A stretch of DNA of 64,000 bases from Spirosoma linguale DSM 74 (GTDB lineage: Bacteria > Bacteroidota > Bacteroidia > Cytophagales > Spirosomataceae), in assembly GCA_000024525.1 (NCBI GenBank), contig CP001769.1, positions 6,357,001 through 6,421,000 on the forward strand, written 5' to 3'. A program made the translations under genes and the position numbers. The notes beneath the pieces are model-generated. The model made no database searches. It had not been told where the DNA came from and saw only the letters and a list, made by a program, of their open reading frames with translations. The stretch's first letter is position 1; every line of letters begins with the position of its first letter. This document shows positions 54,301 through 62,592 of this stretch, piece after piece.

Positions 54301-54507
54301 GAGCCCGTCCTGCGTCCCGAACCACAGAAAGCCCCGGCTATCTTTCAGCATGTAATACACCGACCCCTGGGTCAGGCCGTCGCGCACGCTAATGTGATCG
54401 ACTCGAAACGTGGGAGCGGCACCCGGCCACGTTGCCTGCGCCCATCCAGTCTGATGCAGCTGGATACAGATGACGAAGTGGATACAAATGTAGAGCAGAG
54501 TTCGCAT
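51316..54507 (-). CDS. Two-component regulator propeller / Y_Y_Y sensor histidine kinase
   Basis: 1063 aa from ATG 54505-54507, whose signal peptide is MRTLLYICIHFVICIQ-type; an ATG three codons earlier is possible. Two periplasmic beta-propeller blocks (about 30-690, with repeats such as FLWFGTQDGLNRYD and NLWIGTEEGLNRYD), a Y_Y_Y domain (about 730-790, YQYQLTNYDDRWV), one membrane helix (about 798-818), and a cytoplasmic HisKA_3 domain with DIHDEIGTRLATIK plus HATPase (SNSLKHASAT, DNGRGFN, GLGIGN). Senses a surface ligand, often sugars. It has no attached response regulator, and no cognate receiver with DNA-binding domain is in the window. Confidence 0.93.
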   Translation of the reverse strand: MRTLLYICIHFVICIQLHQTGWAQATWPGAAPTFRVDHISVRDGLTQGSVYYMLKDSRGFLWFGTQDGLNRYDGHHFRTYRPALGKAGHVLPGSIRGINIFGIVEDPDGNLWIGTEEGLNRYDRQRDRFDCFFANRSAASQKRLASRILPFFVDANELLYLSDAEGLVRYHYRTQRKTILASDLHPTKEYDLQSSTVRTPAGDVWLHAPMGLIRYNLRSRTLSRYFSDHPANQFGAALPVFSFFIDTDDIAWVGTGNGLIRFDHHQKTAQTYAIVGTRPISEIYSIAPDQRSRLWLGTQRDGVLYFDKRSRLFGQVNRFTQTSRQLSELKISKVYVDKQGMIWANMDPDGLARIIPDAFLFGGLSKASSYDTLPASQKLSSYTVRGFMEERFDRLWILTENGIDVLDPRTNRIVERFLTRKPANAGLLYPQVRCIYRDPKRRIWAGIPGGVLAYTPTTKTFEPIRFESSGPGLATDSYVRNLVSISDTMLIAATESGLYALNPQRRTWSKVPVLANQNVFSLSYNAATRQLWVGTFLNGYYCYQLSEGRNPWRFIRSGLKGYTILNIRPDDRQPTLWLSSDRGLINLPDQSNRFRLYTEQQGLANSFVYGTLSDADNNIWMSTNRGVSRLNPATQMIKNFMPNDGLQGYEFNGNAFLKTASGELYFGGVSGFNRCLPDIFRPSFYNPYVYINSLNINEEPFESDTYVGEDKRIRVTHTQNTLSLEFAALDYASNGHNSYQYQLTNYDDRWVMAGERNYVRYANLPPGNYIFQVKAANQDGHWSVHTRTLAIYIEPPFWRKGPFIILVILILAALVWVWIHHRENAIRTQQADRVRLAYDIQEQVKKDIARDIHDEIGTRLATIKLYTTQLTQLAGETPGILTLKSTIFQLINDTIGDVRNMLRKLNPQTLERHGYIAAVEELFSRITASSIVQAHYSLDGIAEQENRLLVEVEVMLYRITQELVSNSLKHASATLIDLHITQKHDRIVLVYQDNGRGFNYEQTQKKASGLGIGNIESRVAILGGRITWKTQVGRGMQATIDVPISPLAKHAVSATQSNLPFSS

Positions 54508-54713
54508 CGTTAGCAAGCAACAAACATGACAATAATTACCTATGAATAAGCCACTTATCCAGCGGTTTCAGATTTCACCCGGCGCTAAATGTAAATAAAT
54601 AATTGATGTTACTAACAGTGTATGAACCTATTCGAACGGGCTTATTTGGTTTTTCGTCGCCAGCCCCGTAATTCGCGTAGATTCCCTTAACTATCTATAA
54701 AAACGCCCAAATT

Positions 54714-56852
54714 ATGCGTTACCTTCATCTCATTCGATTACTTCCTATGTTGAGTTCGTCTGTCATTCTAGCCCAGACCACCGGCCCGCTTCCGTACCCG
54801 GTCGCAAAAAAAACGGATCAGGTCGATACCTATCATTCGACAACGGTTGCCGACCCCTACCGCTGGCTCGAAGATGACCGCTCGGCCGAAACAGCCGCCT
54901 GGGTCAAAGCCGAAAACCAGGTTACGTTCGACTACCTCTCGCAGATTCCGTACCGCAAGCAGTTTCAGGATCGGCTTGAGCAGGTATATAATTACCCCAA
55001 ATACTCGGCCCCAAATCGTAAGGGGGACTGGTTTTACTTCTCAAAAAATGACGGCTTACAAAATCAGGCCGTACTTTACCGGCAGAAGGGCCTCGATGCC
55101 AAACCGGAACTTGTCATTGACCCCAACAAACTTTCAGCCGATGGTACCACCCGGCTTGGCGTTTTTTCGCTTTCTAAAGATGGCAAATACGCAGTTGTAG
55201 GCTTGTCGAAAGGCGGTTCTGACTGGCAGGAATATCAGGTGATGGAACTGGCGACCAAGACATATCTGCCCGATAAAATCGAGTGGGTTAAGGTTTCCGG
55301 GGCAGCCTGGCAGGGCGACGGCTTCTACTACAGCCGCTACCCAAAACCCGAAGGCAGCGCACTGGCCGCTAAAAACGAGAACCACCAGGTTTATTTCCAT
55401 AAGCTCAACACCCCGCAATCGGCCGACCGGCTGGTGTACGAAGACGCCAAAAACCCACAGCGGTTTCACACCGTCAGTACAACCGACGATGAGCGGTTTG
55501 CGCTGCTGTCTGTCAGCGACCGAGGCAACGGAAAAGATGGCAACTCACTGTTTTTTCTCGATGCCAAATCGGCGGTGAAGACGTTCGCTCCCGTGGTGGC
55601 CGAGGTTACGAATTTCAGCTACGGCGTTGTCGATAATGACGGTGACCGCCTGCTGATCCTGACCAACGAAAAAGCACCGAACAGCAAAGTCATTGCCTTC
55701 GACACCAAAAAGCGGACGTTTTCGACGCTCATCCCCGAAAAACCCGAGCCTATTGCCGAGAACAGCGTTAGCGCGGCTGGTGGTAAATTATTCGTTGAAT
55801 ACGCAAAAGACGTGACCTCTAAAGTTGCCGTATACGACTACAGCGGCAAGTATGAGACGGAGGTTCAGCTACCCGGCATTGGGTCATCGAGTGGGTTTGG
55901 GGGCGAAAAAGACGATAAATTCGTTTTCTATTCGTTTACGTCCTTCACCTTCCCGCCTACCATCTACCGCTACGACATCGCCAGCCGGAAAAGTACCGTA
56001 TTCCGCGCCCCTGAAGTCGATTTCAAGCCGACCGATTACGAAACCAAACAGGTCTTTTACACCAGTAAAGACGGCACCAAAGTTCCCATGTTTCTGACGT
56101 ACCGGAAGGGCCTGAAACTGGATGGCACCAACCCAACGCTGCTGTACGGCTATGGTGGTTTCAATATCAGCTTACCGCCCGCGTTCAGTCCGTTCCGGAT
56201 TCCGTTTCTGGAACAGGGCGGTGTGTATGCACAGGCCAACTTACGGGGCGGCAGCGAATACGGTGAGAAGTGGCACGAGCAGGGGATGAAGCACAAAAAA
56301 CAGAACGTTTTCGACGATTTCATTGCCGCAGCCGAATACCTGATTGCCCAGCAGTACACCAGCCCGGCTAAACTGGCCATTCAGGGCGGTTCGAACGGGG
56401 GCTTGCTCGTGGGGGCAGTGATGAACCAGCGGCCCGAACTGTTCCGGGTAGCTATTCCGCAGGTTGGTGTCATGGACATGCTGCGATTCCATAAGTTCAC
56501 CATCGGCTGGAACTGGATTGCCGATTACGGCAGCAGCGACAACGCGGAGGAGTTCAAGGCGCTGTATGCCTACTCGCCCCTGCACAACATCAAGCCCGAT
56601 ATCAAGTACCCCGCTACGCTCATCACCACCGCCGATCATGACGACCGGGTGGTACCGGCTCACTCGTTCAAGTATGCAGCCACCTTACAGGCAACTTACA
56701 AAGGGCCGAATCCGGTATTGATTCGAATCGACACGAACTCGGGGCACGGCGCCAGCAACACGAAGAAGAACATCGAAACAACGGCCGACATTTACTCCTT
56801 CATTCTCTGGAATATGGGCGTAAAAACCTTAAAAGAGATCGCCAGCAAGTAG
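54714..56852 (+). CDS. Prolyl oligopeptidase family serine peptidase (S9A)
   Basis: 712 aa, with signal peptide ending LAQT (about 20-24). N-terminal S9 strand-swap (YPVAKKTDQVDTYHSTTVADPYRWLE, about 28-53), a seven-bladed propeller (about 90-430), and the alpha/beta-hydrolase domain with nucleophile Ser in GGSNGGLLVG (about 562), Asp in DHDDRVVP (about 645) and His in SGHGAS (about 680). It cleaves short peptides after proline, likely in the periplasm. Divergent from the sensor kinase. Confidence 0.96.
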   Translation: MRYLHLIRLLPMLSSSVILAQTTGPLPYPVAKKTDQVDTYHSTTVADPYRWLEDDRSAETAAWVKAENQVTFDYLSQIPYRKQFQDRLEQVYNYPKYSAPNRKGDWFYFSKNDGLQNQAVLYRQKGLDAKPELVIDPNKLSADGTTRLGVFSLSKDGKYAVVGLSKGGSDWQEYQVMELATKTYLPDKIEWVKVSGAAWQGDGFYYSRYPKPEGSALAAKNENHQVYFHKLNTPQSADRLVYEDAKNPQRFHTVSTTDDERFALLSVSDRGNGKDGNSLFFLDAKSAVKTFAPVVAEVTNFSYGVVDNDGDRLLILTNEKAPNSKVIAFDTKKRTFSTLIPEKPEPIAENSVSAAGGKLFVEYAKDVTSKVAVYDYSGKYETEVQLPGIGSSSGFGGEKDDKFVFYSFTSFTFPPTIYRYDIASRKSTVFRAPEVDFKPTDYETKQVFYTSKDGTKVPMFLTYRKGLKLDGTNPTLLYGYGGFNISLPPAFSPFRIPFLEQGGVYAQANLRGGSEYGEKWHEQGMKHKKQNVFDDFIAAAEYLIAQQYTSPAKLAIQGGSNGGLLVGAVMNQRPELFRVAIPQVGVMDMLRFHKFTIGWNWIADYGSSDNAEEFKALYAYSPLHNIKPDIKYPATLITTADHDDRVVPAHSFKYAATLQATYKGPNPVLIRIDTNSGHGASNTKKNIETTADIYSFILWNMGVKTLKEIASK

Positions 56853-56862
56853 TCTCTGTAAA

Positions 56863-56916
56863 TACATGCAAAGAGCGCAGCCCATTCTGTTGATTAGGCT
56901 GCGCTTTTTGCATGTA
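56863..56916. terminator. Bidirectional terminator
   Basis: A 20-bp stem (56863-56882 with 56897-56916, one mismatch) around a 14-nt loop, between the convergent peptidase and DUF421 genes; T-run in the right arm. Confidence 0.88.
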
Positions 56917-56942
56917 TACGGTCCTGGTGCTTTATCAGCAGG

Positions 56943-57629
56943 CTACTTCACAGCCTCGGTCCATTGGTTGCTGCCGCAATTGGTACAGGTGTCCCCCTGA
57001 TGGGCCGACGCGTTGGGGTTTCCGCAGTTTTTGCACACCCACCGGTTAGGCACCACCTCCTGACGACTTCGAAATTTAGTATCCCATTCGGGGAGTACAG
57101 ACAGCCCCGGCGCAGGGGTCGGATTTTCGACCAGCGAGAAGGAGCCATTTGCTTCCATATAAAGGCGTTTGACAGACCCCAGATGGTAGAGACTTTCTGA
57201 CCGAAGATGGGCCAACAGCCGCTCACGGGTGACCCGGCACTGAAGCATCGTATCCATTTTCATCACGGAGTTCTCGACCAGAATATCCAGTTCATCCTCA
57301 AAAACAGCTTCTGCCTTTTCGTTTCTGGACGCAATTCGGGAAATGATTCGTTCGCCCCCTACAATAACAATGGCAGAAATAACGCCTGGCAGCAAGCCCC
57401 GGTCGGGAGCCATAATCGGAATACCAATCGAAGCCGCCAGCGCCACCATAGCTACCATTTCGGTTCGGCTCAGCTGCGAGGCCATCCGCTTGCCCATCAG
57501 GCGCATGGAAATCATAAGCAGCGCATACACAACGGCCGTTCGAATAATGACTTCCAGGTAAAAATCACCCGGCACCTGGCCAACAAAAATACGTTGCCAG
57601 TCGGTTAACTGAATTTCTTCGGGCTGCAT
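56943..57629 (-). CDS. DUF421 membrane protein with C-terminal zinc ribbon (copy 2)
   Basis: 228 aa. Three membrane helices (about 25-110) precede the DUF421 soluble domain (about 110-175, ENSVMKMDTMLQCRVTRERLLAHLR). The C-terminus adds a CxxC…CxxC zinc ribbon (CKNCGNPNASAHQGDTCTNC). YetF-type proteins are widespread and little understood. Directly downstream (9 nt) of a paralogue with the same added ribbon, so the pair probably forms a hetero-oligomer. Confidence 0.88.
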   Translation of the reverse strand: MQPEEIQLTDWQRIFVGQVPGDFYLEVIIRTAVVYALLMISMRLMGKRMASQLSRTEMVAMVALAASIGIPIMAPDRGLLPGVISAIVIVGGERIISRIASRNEKAEAVFEDELDILVENSVMKMDTMLQCRVTRERLLAHLRSESLYHLGSVKRLYMEANGSFSLVENPTPAPGLSVLPEWDTKFRSRQEVVPNRWVCKNCGNPNASAHQGDTCTNCGSNQWTEAVK

Positions 57630-57638
57630 GGTTTTATC

Positions 57639-58328
57639 TTAACAAACGGCTTGTGTCCACTCCACTTCCTGACAAACCGGGCAAGGTTCGTCCTCTTCTT
57701 CAACCCGAATGGTATTCCCGCAATTCATGCAGGCAACAATAGCCGGATCGGCAGCTGGCTGAATACTGTGTATTTCCTTGTCCGTATCGGGCAGCGACGA
57801 TAAGCCCGGTTTTTCTTCTTCTTCGGTATAAATGCTGAATATGCCGCAAGCCTCCATGTAGAGCCGCGTCACTTTCGTGACATTATAGATTTTCTCACTC
57901 CGCAGGGTAGCAAACAGCTGTTGTTTGGATATACGGGCGTCGGCCATAGCGTCCAGTTTCAGCACGCCGTCTTCGATCAGCAGGCTCTCGGTTCCCTGGG
58001 TGACTTCCTCTACCCGTTTGCTCTTGAAGTCCAGCCAGGTTAGTCCCCGCTGAAAGAAAAGCGCACAGACCAGAACGACCAACCCGAGGAAAATGCCCCG
58101 GTCGGGCAATTGCATGATGGGCGAAATAATGGCCCCCAAGGAGACCATTACCGCCATTTCCGTTACTGTTAGCTGCCCATTCATGCGTTTACCCAGCAGC
58201 CGGACAGTTACCAGAAACGCCAGCAGAATAAGTACCGACCGAATGAATACTTCGAGCAGAAACTCGGGCGGATTGTTACCAAAAAGAATGCGCTGCCAAT
58301 CTTCCAGATGGATTTGTTCGGACTTCAT
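57639..58328 (-). CDS. DUF421 membrane protein with C-terminal zinc ribbon (copy 1)
   Basis: 229 aa, same design as the neighbouring gene: three helices (about 25-105), DUF421 soluble domain (SLLIEDGVLKLDAMADARISKQQL) and a terminal CxxC…CxxC ribbon (CMNCGNTIRVEEEDEPCPVC). Both start with a similar 'QIxLxDWQRI' motif. A tandem duplication with divergence is the simple origin. Probable role in membrane stress is a guess only. Confidence 0.88.
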   Translation of the reverse strand: MKSEQIHLEDWQRILFGNNPPEFLLEVFIRSVLILLAFLVTVRLLGKRMNGQLTVTEMAVMVSLGAIISPIMQLPDRGIFLGLVVLVCALFFQRGLTWLDFKSKRVEEVTQGTESLLIEDGVLKLDAMADARISKQQLFATLRSEKIYNVTKVTRLYMEACGIFSIYTEEEEKPGLSSLPDTDKEIHSIQPAADPAIVACMNCGNTIRVEEEDEPCPVCQEVEWTQAVC

Positions 58329-58373
58329 AATCGTTGTCGCAAGGCTATTTGACTAGTCAAAAAACGATCCGGT

Positions 58374-59591
58374 TTATTGCTCCGCCAAAACGCCCTGAAG
58401 CTGCGCATTCATCAGTCGCTGCATCTGCTGCCAGGTATTATCCCAGGACTGTTCTTCCAGCCGGGCATCAATGGCTTTCCAATCGGCATCATGACCGGCC
58501 TTGAGCGCAAACTCAATGGCCTTTTCGAGGGTAGCGGCCGAGTCGCCGATGAGCACCGGCCCCCAGCCTCCATACGAGCGTACTACATCGCGGATAGGTG
58601 TCGAGACAACGGGCAGACCGGCAGCCAGGTATTCGGGTGTTTTGGTCGGGCTGATGTACCGCGTAGCTTCATTGATAGCGAAGGGCATCATGGCTACCTG
58701 CCAGTTCCCGAAATAGGCGGGCAGATCGCGGTAGTTTTTCATACCCAGGTAGTGCAGGTTCGGCGACTGCGGCAGGCTGTTGGGATCAATCTTAACGACC
58801 GGCCCCAGCAGAACAAACTGCCAGTCGGGACGGCGCTGCGCCAGTTGACCCAGCAGATTCAGGTCGAGCCGTTCGTCAATGACACCGCAAAAGCCGATAC
58901 GAGGGCCACCAATGGCGCGCTGATCGTCGGGGTCCGGTATATCGGCCCGGCCGGGCAGGAAGTGATGAGCGTCGATGCAACTGGGAAACGCAAACACCTG
59001 TGGATGCCGGTTTTGTTTGGCTTCGTATAAGCTGTACCCGCCGGTATAAACCAGATCAGCTTTACGAATGAGCTTTTCCTCCTGATCGAGCAATAATGGA
59101 GACGCTCCCGAAAAAGCCGACAGTTCGTCCATGCAGTCGTAGACGGTAAGGCGTGGTTTCAGGTGGCCGCTGAAGCGGAGCGCCATGGGGGTATAATACC
59201 AGGCAATAAAGTCGTTGAGCTGCTCCTGTTCCAGCAACTGATTCACCAGCTGACGCTGCAACCGCACGGCGGTTTCGTCGTCGATGCCATGTGGCAAATG
59301 CGGCACAACCACCCGAAGCCGATCGTCGACTTGCCGGATATCGAGCCGGAGGGTATCGTCCCATTTAGGTTCTTCTATATACCAGACGTTCCATTGCTTG
59401 CTGGCACGGCTGAGCAGATGCTGCGGGCGTTGGTAAACAAAATCCCAGCGCAGGTGTGAAAAACAGACCAGGTTCTGAACCTCGGGCGAACTGGCAAAGG
59501 CGTAGGAAGCTACGCTATTTTTAACGAGTGCCTTTTCCGGTTGAGGTTGTAAGGCACTACTCTTGGCGGACTTGTTAATCGTATAATTCAT
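58374..59591 (-). CDS. Glycosyltransferase family 1-like protein
   Basis: 405 aa. The disordered Lys-rich N-terminus is followed by NLVCFSHLRWDFVYQRPQHL (about 40-60), a typical start of the GT4-type subfamily often paired with UDP-galactopyranose mutase. C-terminal SPTKTPEYLAAGLPVVSTPI (about 315-335) is the donor-binding region; the classic EX7E is partly replaced here. Probably a cytoplasmic exopolysaccharide or glycolipid glycosyltransferase. The divergent GH1-like gene may belong to the same sugar metabolism. Confidence 0.88.
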   Translation of the reverse strand: MNYTINKSAKSSALQPQPEKALVKNSVASYAFASSPEVQNLVCFSHLRWDFVYQRPQHLLSRASKQWNVWYIEEPKWDDTLRLDIRQVDDRLRVVVPHLPHGIDDETAVRLQRQLVNQLLEQEQLNDFIAWYYTPMALRFSGHLKPRLTVYDCMDELSAFSGASPLLLDQEEKLIRKADLVYTGGYSLYEAKQNRHPQVFAFPSCIDAHHFLPGRADIPDPDDQRAIGGPRIGFCGVIDERLDLNLLGQLAQRRPDWQFVLLGPVVKIDPNSLPQSPNLHYLGMKNYRDLPAYFGNWQVAMMPFAINEATRYISPTKTPEYLAAGLPVVSTPIRDVVRSYGGWGPVLIGDSAATLEKAIEFALKAGHDADWKAIDARLEEQSWDNTWQQMQRLMNAQLQGVLAEQ

Positions 59592-59952
59592 TGGCTATTC
59601 ATTGAGCCGGCAGCAAGTCATCAGATACATTACATGACCTGTCAGGCTGGCGTGTTCGTTCGTGGCTATTCAACTGTTCTGCGGCTGTCTCTATCCAACA
59701 ATTGTCCGAATTGATGAGCAAACGGCCCCCTACCTCAATCGGTTATTTACCTCAGTCCGATGCATTTACCGGTTCCTGAGCCACTGTGCCTACAAATAGG
59801 CAGCGGTAAACTGGCATAAGTTACCAGCCCGTTCGACCGTTGCCTCACTCCTGTTACCAATTGGCGGACATACCCAAAGGGGCGGGTGTTGAGCAGGCCT
59901 AACCAATAAGCAGACGGTAAGCAGTACGCCTTCCGGCCCGGCAACAGATCAA
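59592..59952. other. 361-nt divergent intergenic region
   Basis: Lies between the GT1-like and GH1-like genes, so it should hold both promoters. I see no convincing ORF, RNA or clear TAnnTTTG pair in either direction. Confidence 0.5.
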
Positions 59953-61314
59953 ATGAGCAATAGACAACGAAACCGGAATAATCTATACGTTTCTCAACAG
60001 AAAAAACCCGACTTATGGGGAGGCCTCGAATGCACTGTCAACCGGGTGGGCGATGTGTATCAGGATCAGGTAAAACGAGGGGGACATCAGGATCGACTGA
60101 GTGACCTCGACTTAATTGCCGATTTAGGCATTAGCACCCTGCGCTATCCGGTATTGTGGGAACGGGCTGCCCCCGAACACCCCGACAAGCTGGACTGGAC
60201 CTGGACCGACGAACGGCTGAATCGGTTGCGGGAACTGGGTATCCGGCCCATTGCGGGGCTGGTTCACCACGGCTGCGGCCCCGCTTATGCCACCTACGAT
60301 CAACCCGAATTTGAACACGGACTGGCCCATTATGCCCGTCAGGTAGCCGAACGATACCCATGGATCAACGCCTATACACCCGTTAATGAACCCCTTACAA
60401 CGGCCCGCTTCGGTGGCCTCTACGGACACTGGTATCCGCATGGCAAGTCGGGCAAGGCGTTTGTCGATATACTGCTGCGCGAATGCCGGGCTACCGTCCG
60501 GGCGATGGCCGAAATCAGAAAAGTGCGGCCCGATGCGCAGCTCATTCAAACCGACGACCTGGGCAAGACCCACAGCACCCCCCTGCTCAGCTATCAGGCT
60601 GAACTGGAAAATGAACGCCGGTGGTTAAGCTGGGATCTGCTCTGCGGACGTGTAGTTCCGCATCATCCTCTTTGGGATTACCTGCGCTGGTCGGGAGCGG
60701 ACGAAGCCGATTTATGGTTTCTGGTCGAAAATGCCTGTCCGCCATCCGTCATTGGCGTAAATCACTACGTTACCAGCGAGCGCTACCTCGACGAAAACAT
60801 AGGGGCTTATTCCGCCCAGACGCACGGCGGCAACAAGCGCCATCGTTACGCCGATACCGAGATGGTACGTGCCTGTCCCGAGCACCGCACCGGTCTCGGC
60901 GGCTTACTGGTTGAAACCTGGGAGCGCTACGGCCTGCCAATTGCCGTTACGGAAGCCCATCTGGGCGATTGCGAGGATGAGCAGATGCGTTGGCTGGGCG
61001 AAGTCTGGCAACAGGCTCAACTGGCAACCGATGCGGGGGCCGACATACAGGCCGTAACGGTTTGGGCGTTGTTAGGTATGTACGATTGGCATTGCCTGCT
61101 CACCCGCCAGGAGGACCGTCATGAACCGGGGGTCTTTAACCTTAGCAGCGGAAAACCCGAGCCAACCCGACTGGCCCCAATGATCAGGCGGCTGGCAGCC
61201 GGTGAGCCGGTAGAGTCTTTAATACCGCCGGGACGGGGCTGGTGGCAGTCGGCGCAATCCACCCTTCAGCTGACGCCCTCACTAAAGCAGGCTGTTTCAC
61301 ACTTTTTTGAGTAA
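59953..61314 (+). CDS. Glycoside hydrolase family 1-like protein
   Basis: 453 aa (alpha/beta)8 barrel. WGGLECTVNRVGD near residues 22-34 starts the barrel; the acid/base is Glu146 in YTPVNEP and the candidate nucleophile is Glu334 in AVTEAHLGD. GH1 enzymes hydrolyse beta-glycosides, but this branch is usually found fused to, or beside, a dTDP-4-dehydrorhamnose reductase-like module, so it may work in envelope sugar processing instead. No signal peptide; cytoplasmic. Confidence 0.9.
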   Translation: MSNRQRNRNNLYVSQQKKPDLWGGLECTVNRVGDVYQDQVKRGGHQDRLSDLDLIADLGISTLRYPVLWERAAPEHPDKLDWTWTDERLNRLRELGIRPIAGLVHHGCGPAYATYDQPEFEHGLAHYARQVAERYPWINAYTPVNEPLTTARFGGLYGHWYPHGKSGKAFVDILLRECRATVRAMAEIRKVRPDAQLIQTDDLGKTHSTPLLSYQAELENERRWLSWDLLCGRVVPHHPLWDYLRWSGADEADLWFLVENACPPSVIGVNHYVTSERYLDENIGAYSAQTHGGNKRHRYADTEMVRACPEHRTGLGGLLVETWERYGLPIAVTEAHLGDCEDEQMRWLGEVWQQAQLATDAGADIQAVTVWALLGMYDWHCLLTRQEDRHEPGVFNLSSGKPEPTRLAPMIRRLAAGEPVESLIPPGRGWWQSAQSTLQLTPSLKQAVSHFFE

Positions 61315-61356
61315 AGGCTTGCTTAACGCGCTCAGCCAACAAACCACATTTGATTT

Positions 61357-61728
61357 ATGACCTATCGACTGATAAGCCTGTGGGCCGTTTGCCTCGGCTT
61401 ACTAACCGGCTGTGAAAGCGGCATTCGGGAGATTGACTTTGAAAGCAAGCAGTTTACGGCAACCTCTACAGTCAACTCAACCGGGCATGCTGACACCGCC
61501 AGCCTAACACATCTTATGGATTCGAAGCCCGTCTATAGCTTCAGCAAAGGCGGAGAAGGGATCAACCATATTCGTATTGGTATGGTATCAGAAAATAAGC
61601 CCTTTACCTGGAAAATGAAGGGCGATAGCCTGCGCATTAATAACGAATCGTACGCCGTTCAGAAGCAGAGTCAGGGGTTTTTACTCCGCTCCGATTCGGT
61701 TCAAATCGTCCTGAGTCAACAACCCTGA
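61357..61728 (+). CDS. Hypothetical lipoprotein
   Basis: 123 aa, signal peptide MTYRLISLWAVCLGLLTGC with lipobox LTGC (Cys19). The mature part is beta-rich (KPVYSFSKGGEGINHIRIGMV, then NKPFTWKMKGDSLRINNESYAV) in parts, like small heat-stable periplasmic domains. Family not recognised. 42 nt after the GH1-like gene, possibly co-transcribed. Confidence 0.75.
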   Translation: MTYRLISLWAVCLGLLTGCESGIREIDFESKQFTATSTVNSTGHADTASLTHLMDSKPVYSFSKGGEGINHIRIGMVSENKPFTWKMKGDSLRINNESYAVQKQSQGFLLRSDSVQIVLSQQP

Positions 61729-61854
61729 CCTGGTCCTGGAGGATACCGGACCGTTCCCTAACGGTTGCGTACACCTACACACTTCAGACTCGGCTCAGTC
61801 GTTTAACTTACCTGGGGGAAAAATTATATCCACTAACGATAATCTTGCGGTAAA

Positions 61855-62085
61855 ATGACAATGATTTATGGCCTCTTTGGCCTGTTACTCGCTTCAATGC
61901 TGTTAGCCCGGCTAACGAAGCCATCCAATTACGCCCCGGCTTCGTCAAAACGCCGGAAAAAGAAGAACAAACTTCGTTTACGGGATGCGCAGCCTTATTT
62001 GCAGGACGAAATGCCTGCACCCCTGACAGCACATCCGTATCGGTCTGCTGAAACGGACCAGCCGTCCCAGCCATATGGGCTGTAG
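61855..62085 (+). CDS. Small membrane-anchored hypothetical protein
   Basis: 76 aa. A single helix (MTMIYGLFGLLLASMLLARL) is followed by a basic cluster (KRRKKKNKLRLR) and a Pro-rich tail. Helix plus cluster fit an N-terminal-in single-pass inner-membrane protein. Only the reading frame supports it, so coding status is uncertain. A competing frame on the minus strand here has no recognisable features. Confidence 0.45.
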   Translation: MTMIYGLFGLLLASMLLARLTKPSNYAPASSKRRKKKNKLRLRDAQPYLQDEMPAPLTAHPYRSAETDQPSQPYGL

Positions 62086-62143
62086 AAAGCGATGTGTCTA
62101 CGTGGTCGAGCCGGATACTTTCGCCAATACCGAGCAACCTGAA

Positions 62144-62572
62144 TTAAGCAGACAAGTGTGAATCGAATGGCTGGTTCATGGTCAGCCAGTAATGACAGGT
62201 AGACTCCATCAGGTTCCTGAGCGAGTCAAAATCCATTGGTTTTTGCAAAAACGAATTGACGCCAAGCCGATAGCCTTTCTGGATATCCTCCGGAGAGGCA
62301 TCGGCGCTGAGCATCACTACGGGCACTATGTTCCAGTAGGGATGCTGTTTAATGAGTTGCAGGGTTTGATACCCGTCTCGGTTCGGCATATGCCGGTCGA
62401 GCATGATCAGAGCTGGCCGCTCCATCGTACGAAGCACATGGTGCGCCAGGGCGTTTCCACCGTCAAACAAACGCAGTTGATAGGTTGGCAGATGTCGGGC
62501 AAAGATGCCCTGTACCAGATAGCGGTAGTCATAGGCATCATCCACGAGGTATACTTCTTTAGGATTGGTCAT
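62144..62572 (-). CDS. Single-domain response regulator (REC)
   Basis: 142 aa. Receiver motifs: acidic Asp11-Asp12 (LVDDAYD), phosphoacceptor Asp59 (IMLDRHMP), Ser/Ala switch (MLSADA) and Lys in LQKPMDF (about 111). No output domain. CheB-like methylesterase is encoded 20 nt upstream on the same strand, suggesting they act together. Confidence 0.9.
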   Translation of the reverse strand: MTNPKEVYLVDDAYDYRYLVQGIFARHLPTYQLRLFDGGNALAHHVLRTMERPALIMLDRHMPNRDGYQTLQLIKQHPYWNIVPVVMLSADASPEDIQKGYRLGVNSFLQKPMDFDSLRNLMESTCHYWLTMNQPFDSHLSA

Positions 62573-62592
62573 GGGCTATCGAAACAATTAAA

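Noticed and set aside
53698..54513. 271-aa plus-strand open frame opposite the sensor kinase
   Set aside because: Antisense to a clear coding region with no domain evidence.
61808..62137. 109-aa minus-strand open frame
   Set aside because: Composition is not protein-like and it overlaps a better small membrane-protein frame on the plus strand.
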